From contig JAGWAD010000016.1 in the NCBI GenBank assembly GCA_018302105.1, forward strand, positions 1 to 35,489: 35,489 bases of DNA. Reading direction: 5' to 3'. Positions 30,841 through 35,489 of the stretch are shown here, piece by piece. Source of the stretch: Candidatus Woesearchaeota archaeon. Lineage in GTDB: Archaea > Nanobdellota > Nanobdellia > SCGC-AAA011-G17 > GW2011-AR18. The stretch's first letter is position 1. Every line of letters starts with the position of its first letter. The position numbers and the translations under genes are program-made. Under the pieces are notes generated by a model. It saw nothing but the letters and a program-made list of their open reading frames with translations, searched no databases and was not told the DNA's origin.

Positions 30841-31353
30841 ATGAAATATTTGTATAATTTTTTAATAAGATATTTATTGCTGTTTATTCCTATAAGTTTA
30901 ATATATTTTATTTTTTCTCCAATAACAATTTATGGTTCTTATTATTTAATATATTTTTTAAAACCATCAATTATTGGCAATATAATAACTGTTAATGGTA
31001 TTCCATTTACTTTTATTGATGCCTGCATAGCTGCTTATGCTTATTATTTAATCTGGTTTTTATCATTAACTGCAAAAGATGTTAAAATAAAGACTAGAGT
31101 AAAACTAATTTTAATTGGATTTTTATTGATATTATTAATGAACTATTTCAGAATTTCCTTATTAATTTATCTAACTGTAAAATATGGATTTGATGCTTTT
31201 AATATTGTCCATATGTTTTTCTGGAAATTTTTATCATGGTTTTATGTTGCTTTAGTTTGGATAATACTTGTTAAATTTTATAGGGTAAAAAGTATCCCAC
31301 TTTATGATGATTTTAAGTATTTGTGGAAAAAAAGTTTGTTTAAGAAAAAATAA
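30841..31353 (+). CDS. Archaeosortase/exosortase family transpeptidase (Pacearchaeota type)
   Basis: The 170-residue membrane protein has four to five helices and the triad of the exosortase/archaeosortase superfamily: C62 in DACIAAYAYYLIWFL, R104 in LMNYFRISLLIYL and H124 in IVHMFFWKFLSWFY. These enzymes cut C-terminal sorting tails of surface proteins and can pass the new end to a lipid or other anchor. The small size and sequence agree with my memory of the group called pacearchaeosortase. A candidate substrate in the window is the large surface protein at 24270-25985. The protein ends in a basic cytoplasmic tail (WKKSLFKKK). Confidence 0.82.
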   Translation: MKYLYNFLIRYLLLFIPISLIYFIFSPITIYGSYYLIYFLKPSIIGNIITVNGIPFTFIDACIAAYAYYLIWFLSLTAKDVKIKTRVKLILIGFLLILLMNYFRISLLIYLTVKYGFDAFNIVHMFFWKFLSWFYVALVWIILVKFYRVKSIPLYDDFKYLWKKSLFKKK

Positions 31354-31361
31354 ATTTAAAT

Positions 31362-32237
31362 TTATCCTTCAATCAAGTCTTTTCCCTGTAATGCTAATAT
31401 ATCATCTGTAGTTAATCTTTTTTTATTTTTTAATTTTTCTTCAACTTTCATGCTTTTATCATTAATAATTTTTTTGGTTTTTTCCATTTCCTGTAATTTT
31501 CTTAATTGATTATTTTTGCTTAATACGTTTGAAAGCATGTCATGAGTTTCTAATTTTTTCTTTAATTCTTCAGCAGATTGGGAATACTGGTTTTTATAGT
31601 CTATAAAATTCTGGAATGCCTGCTCCTGCAATGATTTTGTTTCTGTTATTTTCTGAGAGAATTCCATAAATACGCCATAAGTTGCATCATTTGCACTATC
31701 TAATACTTTTTTATGAAATTCATTTGCTTTTTTCCTTGCTTCTTTAATCTGTTTAGAAAGATTGCTAACTTCTTCAGCAATTTTAAATAATTCAGAAGTT
31801 TCTCCATAGACTTTTTTCAACTTTTTTATTTCTTCCATTAATTTTTTTTCTCTTTCAAAATTTGTTTCTATTTCTACTTTCTTTTCCAAATTGTTTATTT
31901 TTTCCTGAATCTTAGAAGGGTCTATCTTTACATTATACTTTTTGAAAGCATTTATCTTATCTTCATTTATATTTTTAATTTTAGAAATTAATTCCTTTAC
32001 TAAAGAATTGTATTTATCCCTTTCTCCTTTTAACTGGTCTAATTCCTGTTTTTTTTGATCTTTTTGTGACCTCAATTCTTTTATCTTTGTGATATGTTCA
32101 TTTATATCTTTTTTTAATGATTCTTTCTTCTGAAACCAATGTTCTTTTTTCTGGTTAATATCTTTAAGTTTATCTCTCAATAAATTTATTTCAGACTGAA
32201 CTTTTTTATACTCTTCTATAGCATTAAAGTTATCCAT
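31362..32237 (-). CDS. Archaeal coiled-coil protein (COG1340-like)
   Basis: The 291-residue protein is coiled coil nearly throughout (for example EINLLRDKLKDINQKKEHWF and SKIKNINEDKINAFKKY), with a proline break at about residue 110 and a central EVSNLSKQIKEARKKANEFH. The C-terminus ends with LTTDDILALQGKDLIEG, a short conserved-looking motif. The pattern, with EFHKKVLDSANDA in the middle, is that of COG1340, a widely distributed archaeal coiled-coil family of unknown role. It is soluble. It is convergent with the archaeosortase gene, eight bases apart. It has a TATA-like TTTTAAATG upstream. Confidence 0.78.
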   Translation of the reverse strand: MDNFNAIEEYKKVQSEINLLRDKLKDINQKKEHWFQKKESLKKDINEHITKIKELRSQKDQKKQELDQLKGERDKYNSLVKELISKIKNINEDKINAFKKYNVKIDPSKIQEKINNLEKKVEIETNFEREKKLMEEIKKLKKVYGETSELFKIAEEVSNLSKQIKEARKKANEFHKKVLDSANDATYGVFMEFSQKITETKSLQEQAFQNFIDYKNQYSQSAEELKKKLETHDMLSNVLSKNNQLRKLQEMEKTKKIINDKSMKVEEKLKNKKRLTTDDILALQGKDLIEG

Positions 32238-32464
32238 AATAAAATGTTAAGAAAGTCTGTTTTTAAATGTTTTGATAACTATAAAACTTATTTTTAAGTT
32301 AATATATATTTAAATATTAATTTAGTAAGCCCATTATTTTGTATAGTGAAAAATTATTTGATAGAATAACTGTCGGATTTAGAGAACACGAAAGACTATT
32401 ATATTAATTTCTAAGAAACAATTTAATTAAAAAAATTTGATAACTTAGAAAAACCTTATTCCTT

Positions 32465-32980
32465 ATGAAAATAGAGATAAAAGAATTAAAATTAATTAAA
32501 GATATTGAAAATGCTTTTAAATATGATTTAGAAAGACCAAAAGATGCGGTTACATTACATCAAGCAACTGCTAGGGATATGGGTTTGTCAAAATCTCAAG
32601 AATTAGAAGCTAGAAAATTTGACACTGATAAACACTGGCGGGAAATTCCAGATAAGTACATGAAAGAAGTTCCAAGTCCTTGGAGTTTTTTAAATAAAAA
32701 AGGACTTAGGTATTATCTTCCAGCATACCTTAGATTTTGCATAAAATTTATACATACTGAAGAATCCTCTGTACAACATGCATTATCAATGATAATACGT
32801 TCTCTTTATCCTTTTGGTTCTAGTGAATGGTCTGTTAAAGAAATGATAAAATCATTAAATCTTAATAAAACTCAATGTAAAATTATTTTTAAATTTCTGA
32901 AAAATTTTGAAGGTGAATATCAATTGAAAGATACAAATTGGAATTCTGCACTTAATGATTGGAAGAAATTCTCTGAATAA
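32465..32980 (+). CDS. DUF6714-like hypothetical protein
   Basis: The 171-residue soluble protein has the order W-x-x-IP-(x)n-A/S-W-x-FL-x-x-x-G-LRYYLPAYLRF seen in DUF6714 (HWREIPDKYM, then PWSFLNKKGLRYYLPAYLRF). Members are common in bacteria as solitary, possibly ADP-ribosylation- or toxin-immunity-like small proteins, function unknown. The N-terminal third is a charged helix-turn-helix-like region with DAVTLHQATARDMGLSK. The stretch before it (32238-32464) holds AT-rich spacer with TATA-like segments. It is convergent with the ribosomal stalk operon. Confidence 0.62.
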   Translation: MKIEIKELKLIKDIENAFKYDLERPKDAVTLHQATARDMGLSKSQELEARKFDTDKHWREIPDKYMKEVPSPWSFLNKKGLRYYLPAYLRFCIKFIHTEESSVQHALSMIIRSLYPFGSSEWSVKEMIKSLNLNKTQCKIIFKFLKNFEGEYQLKDTNWNSALNDWKKFSE

Positions 32981-33006
32981 ATAAAAAAGAAAATAAAAAA
33001 GAAAAT

Positions 33007-33300
33007 TTAACCGAATAATGCTGCTAAACTTCCAGCTGCTTCTTCTTCAGTTTTCTTTTCTTCTTTCTTAGCTGCAGGTGCTGTTTGTGCATGTGCCTGA
33101 ACTGGTGCTGCAACTGCTACTGGCATTGCTGCTTCTTTTATAGCCTGTTCAATATCTACACCTTCTAATGCAGCTACTAAAGCTTTGATTCTTCCTTCTT
33201 CTGCTTTAACTCCGGCTGCTTCTAAGACTTTTTTCAAATTTGTTTCATTTATTTCTTTTTTTGCTGAATGCAAAAGCATACTTGCATATACGTATTCCAT
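33007..33300 (-). CDS. rpl12: Ribosomal protein L12 (P1), stalk
   Basis: The 97-residue acidic protein has the N-terminal dimerisation domain [20 protein letters not shown] and [21 protein letters not shown] low-complexity Ala/Pro hinge ([18 protein letters not shown]) follows, and the tail [13 protein letters not shown] interacts with translation factors. It is the flexible stalk protein of the large subunit that recruits elongation factors. Its ribosome-binding site GGAGG lies nine bases before the start. It ends an operon of L1-L10-L12 order, typical for archaea. Confidence 0.96.
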   Translation of the reverse strand: MEYVYASMLLHSAKKEINETNLKKVLEAAGVKAEEGRIKALVAALEGVDIEQAIKEAAMPVAVAAPVQAHAQTAPAAKKEEKKTEEEAAGSLAALFG

Positions 33301-33309
33301 CTTGTTTAT

Positions 33310-33314
33310 CCTCC
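33310..33314 (-). promoter_or_regulatory. Shine-Dalgarno of L12
   Basis: On the minus strand, AGGAGG followed nine bases later by ATG (33300). It is one of the strongest sites in the window, as expected for a protein needed in several copies per ribosome. Confidence 0.75.
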
Positions 33315-33320
33315 TAAATA

Positions 33321-34424
33321 TTATTTCTTTTTATCACCTTTTTTTATTTTCTCGTCCTGAAGTTTTTTTAATAACTCCTGAGCTTTTTTCTCCTGTTGTT
33401 CAAAATCCTTATCTATATTTCTTGAACTCATTGAACCTATTTTTTGATCTTGAAGTCTTTTCAAGACAGCCTGTGCTGCTTCCTCCTCTTTTTGTATTTG
33501 TGATTTTTCTATTTTTGCTTCTTCAACTAAATCACGTTTTTTTTTAACGTCATTATCTTCAGTTGGTAAACTAAATTTATTTTTTAAATGTTCTGCTTCT
33601 AAATGAGCCTGTTCTATGGATTCCTTAACTGTTTCAGGAGTAGGTATATTCCCTTTTTTAGCTACTGAAATTGTTGATCTATAAGCTTTGCTTACTAATA
33701 ATTTTATATTGTCTTTTGTTGGATAAGCAATAAATGCTGCTAAATTGAATGTGCTTTGTGCTGCAAGTTTTATATTATTTAATACTTCAGTATCATCAAT
33801 ATTCAATGTATCTTTTGTAAAAATTGTTCCTGCTTCATAAGCTGCCAATAAGTTTATTCCTATTTCCATAGGTTCTATTCCAAGTTTTGCAAGAACTCCT
33901 GCAACTTGCGGAGAAATTAATTCACCTTCTTTAACAACAAGTTTATCTTCTTTTACTGCAACTTTACCATCAACAACGCCAGTTTTTAATCCAACTGATC
34001 CTAATTCTCCTATTATTGGTCCTGGTGGAAATGCTGTTGGTCCTGCCGGAATTATAATATCATTTGGAGCTATTTGACCAGCTTTTGCAGGTGCAGTACT
34101 TTTTGATTTTTTTAAAAGTTTAGCTAATCTAAATGGATTAGAATTTGTCATTAATATTGCAGGCATACCGCGAATATTCCCAATAAGCTTATCGACTCCT
34201 AACAGTTTTGATTTTAAATTATTTAAAGCAATATTTATCAAAGAACCTTTAGTCATAGTTATATTTACAGAATCTTTTAAACTTGACCTTAATTTTTGAA
34301 GCTGGTGAGAAGGCATGTTAGTCATGTCAGCTACTGCTATTACTTTATAATCTGACAAAAGTTTCTCAACTCTTGAAACCTCTACTTTCTTCCAATTTGA
34401 TATGTGAGCTTTGTGTTCAGCCAT
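33321..34424 (-). CDS. rplP0: Ribosomal protein L10 (P0) with an unusual C-terminus
   Basis: The 367-residue protein is the archaeal P0, which binds 23S rRNA and carries L12 dimers. The N-terminal part reads [40 protein letters not shown] and [20 protein letters not shown]; the P0 insertion [20 protein letters not shown] is present. L12-binding helices lie about 255-300. The last ~65 residues are a charged helix with a repeated unit [13 protein letters not shown] / [13 protein letters not shown], ending in KKGDKKK. The usual archaeal tail GLGALFG, found on P0 and L12 alike, is missing here, though L12 keeps its own. It overlaps the L1 gene by eight bases. Confidence 0.95.
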   Translation of the reverse strand: MAEHKAHISNWKKVEVSRVEKLLSDYKVIAVADMTNMPSHQLQKLRSSLKDSVNITMTKGSLINIALNNLKSKLLGVDKLIGNIRGMPAILMTNSNPFRLAKLLKKSKSTAPAKAGQIAPNDIIIPAGPTAFPPGPIIGELGSVGLKTGVVDGKVAVKEDKLVVKEGELISPQVAGVLAKLGIEPMEIGINLLAAYEAGTIFTKDTLNIDDTEVLNNIKLAAQSTFNLAAFIAYPTKDNIKLLVSKAYRSTISVAKKGNIPTPETVKESIEQAHLEAEHLKNKFSLPTEDNDVKKKRDLVEEAKIEKSQIQKEEEAAQAVLKRLQDQKIGSMSSRNIDKDFEQQEKKAQELLKKLQDEKIKKGDKKK

Positions 34425-35106
34425 GTTTCTTTTTCTTTTCAGATTTTTCCTCTGTGTTTATTTTAACTAATGGACTCATAGTTAACTTCAATGCAACATA
34501 CCTTACATTATTTTTTTCCTGTGGTAATTTTGGCAAAACATTATTATATGCTGCTAAAACATTATCTGCAATTTCTGAATCATCCATTTTTTCTGTACCA
34601 ATAGTTGCTTTTAATGATAACTCGTTTTTAGTCTGTAAACGAATTGTATTCTGCAGTCTTGTAACTATTGGTTCTAAATTTGTTGCTCCAGGAATAACAC
34701 AACCTGCTTTTGGGCTTGGCATTTTTCCTCTTGCACCTAAAATTTTACCAAAAGTTGCTGCAACTGGAACCATAACTTCAGCCTGGGCTACAAAATAGTC
34801 ATGTGTTTCTGCTAATTTTTTTTGAGCTTTAGGATCTTTTTTCCATTTATCAAATTCTGATTTTAATATTACTGTATCAAATAATTTTTTTGCCTGTGCA
34901 TTTAATTGTTCATCTACTAAAGCACATAATTTAATTTTTTTTCCTAAAGAATGAGGTAATGGTACATAAGAATCAACTTTATGATCTGGTTTTTTTAAAT
35001 CTAAGCCCCTCAAGTTTATTAGTAAATCTACAGATTGTGTAAAGTTCTTTTTAATAGATTTTTCTTTTAATAGTTTCAATGTGTTTAATACTTGCTGCTT
35101 TTCCAT
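34417..35106 (-). CDS. rpl1: Ribosomal protein L1
   Basis: The 229-residue protein has the standard L1 layout: KNFTQSVDLLINLRGLDLKK, VMVPVAATFGKILGARGKMP, SPKAGCVIPGATN and IGTEKMDDSEIADNVLAAYN, ending in a lysine-rich tail. It binds 23S rRNA at the exit site and helps deacylated tRNA leave; in archaea it often also binds its own mRNA to regulate the operon. The first gene of the L1-L10-L12 operon, it has an AAGGGA site eight bases from the ATG and a possible TATA box CTTTATAAAC about 95 bases upstream, giving a ~70-base leader in which an autoregulatory site could lie. I could not confirm such a site. Confidence 0.96.
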   Translation of the reverse strand: MEKQQVLNTLKLLKEKSIKKNFTQSVDLLINLRGLDLKKPDHKVDSYVPLPHSLGKKIKLCALVDEQLNAQAKKLFDTVILKSEFDKWKKDPKAQKKLAETHDYFVAQAEVMVPVAATFGKILGARGKMPSPKAGCVIPGATNLEPIVTRLQNTIRLQTKNELSLKATIGTEKMDDSEIADNVLAAYNNVLPKLPQEKNNVRYVALKLTMSPLVKINTEEKSEKKKKHG

Positions 35107-35274
35107 TATATTTCCCTTCTACCAAAACAGTGCTTCAAGAAATTTATGAAGTCTGCGAGTAGTTATTCGGATAAGTTTGTGATTAATATTGAGTTTATAA
35201 AGATTTTGATTATTTCTTTATAGTAGTAAAATTAGAAAGATTTATAATCTGCCAATATTTCCTGTAGTATTAGA

Positions 35275-35424
35275 ATGAGCTTAGAACAGAAAGTCAGACA
35301 GGAAATCGATACTTGGAAATTAATACTAGGAAAAGTAGCAAGAATTGGAATAACAGATAAAGTATTAGAAAGAATTGGAATAGAAAATAGAAATAGTTTT
35401 CCATCCTCTAATCTTCCTTCGTAA
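35275..35424 (+). CDS. Small reading frame, perhaps a truncated gene
   Basis: An ATG at 35275, with TATA-like TTTATAAT 27-34 bases upstream, opens 49 codons: MSLEQKVRQEIDTWKLILGK, then VARIGITDKVLERIGIENRN, and a tail read on the reverse of an FKBP-like gene. The first ~40 residues look like a genuine amphipathic helical protein with normal codon use; the last ~9 are antisense to the FKBP fragment and are probably not original. The gene seems to have lost its 3' part at the junction near 35390. No family was recognised. Confidence 0.4.
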   Translation: MSLEQKVRQEIDTWKLILGKVARIGITDKVLERIGIENRNSFPSSNLPS

Positions 35425-35462
35425 TCTACATCAACAGTAGAATTTTCTTTCACAGTTTTCAT
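35391..35462 (-). pseudogene. FKBP-type peptidyl-prolyl isomerase (SlyD-like), N-terminal fragment
   Basis: Starting at the ATG at 35462 (minus strand) the protein reads MKTVKENSTVDVDYEGRLED and then GKLF, the characteristic opening of SlyD-like FKBP isomerases (V-DY-G-LEDG-x-x-F, normally followed by D-S/T-S). After 24 residues the homology stops at about 35391. The frame continues to a stop at 35232, but that part is the antisense of a + strand reading frame and has no FKBP features. So the gene is truncated by a rearrangement or by an assembly join. An intact enzyme would help proline isomerisation and folding of new proteins. Confidence 0.6.
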
Positions 35463-35489
35463 TATTTTGTATTAATGCAAGAATTAATA

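Noticed and set aside
32339-32407. 22-residue TTG-started frame (LYSEKLFDRITVGFREHE)
   Set aside because: Somewhat protein-like, but too short and without ATG or ribosome-binding site.
35107-35231. L1 autoregulatory mRNA site in the leader of the ribosomal operon
   Set aside because: The leader is long enough, but I could not identify the expected stem and asymmetric loop; left as a possibility in the L1 entry only.
1-35489. CRISPR array or rRNA genes
   Set aside because: No series of regularly spaced identical repeats of 24-37 bases and no stretch resembling 16S, 23S or 5S rRNA was seen. The only tandem array is the 33-bp set at 7759-7857, with no spacers.

Overview
The window is archaeal, most likely from a DPANN lineage of the Pacearchaeota/Woesearchaeota group. 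The signs are an archaeal-type leucyl-tRNA synthetase, an L12-L10-L1 stalk operon of archaeal type, two tRNA genes whose introns sit in bulge-helix-bulge folds, many promoters with a TATA box about 25-30 bases before the start codon, a small archaeosortase, an SFM1-type SPOUT methyltransferase and a DacZ-like c-di-AMP synthase. The DNA is very AT-rich and arginine is mostly AGA. This matches the tRNA-Arg(UCU) gene in the window. All assignments were made by reading motifs; no database search was possible.

Layout. 1-4277: the tail of a DHCR24-like FAD oxidoreductase, a chorismate-lyase-fold protein, an unknown coiled-coil protein, and a membrane-tethered winged-helix regulator overlapping a secreted/membrane partner. 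4422-7750: a two-gene cassette of unknown function, a ribbon-helix-helix antitoxin convergent with a PIN toxin, a tiny DUF3096-like membrane protein and a short NreA repair protein. 7759-13608: a DUF4143 ATPase behind three 33-bp tandem repeats, a P-loop kinase, two APH-fold kinases around a ParB-like protein, and a Ddl-like ATP-grasp ligase. 13609-14144 is an extremely AT-rich gene-free stretch.

14145-23266: a small membrane protein, LeuRS, and a five-gene operon read leftward (MFS transporter, SFM1-like methyltransferase, membrane-anchored Lon-like protease, membrane-anchored DUF151 protein, unknown protein). Then come tRNA-Arg, a VapBC pair, DacZ and a tRNA-Cys with two introns. 23266-31353 is mostly envelope-related: MGMT, a voltage-sensor-like protein, a large surface protein, two convergent L,D-transpeptidases, an insertion sequence with a frameshifted transposase, PAP2, DedA and an archaeosortase. 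31362-35489: a COG1340-like coiled-coil protein, a DUF6714-like protein, ribosomal L12-L10-L1, and an FKBP fragment fused tail to tail with a small opposite-strand reading frame.

Themes. The envelope block may work together: the archaeosortase could process the surface protein, whose C-terminus is linker, membrane helix and basic tail. L,D-transpeptidases are enzymes of bacterial murein, so two of them in an archaeal window suggest transfer from bacteria and possibly action on a bacterial partner or on an unknown archaeal polymer. The clearest unusual molecular features are the T-loop intron in tRNA-Cys, the eroded D-arm of tRNA-Arg, the 33-bp operator array, the 10-bp iterons at the antitoxin promoter, and the P0 stalk protein without its usual tail.
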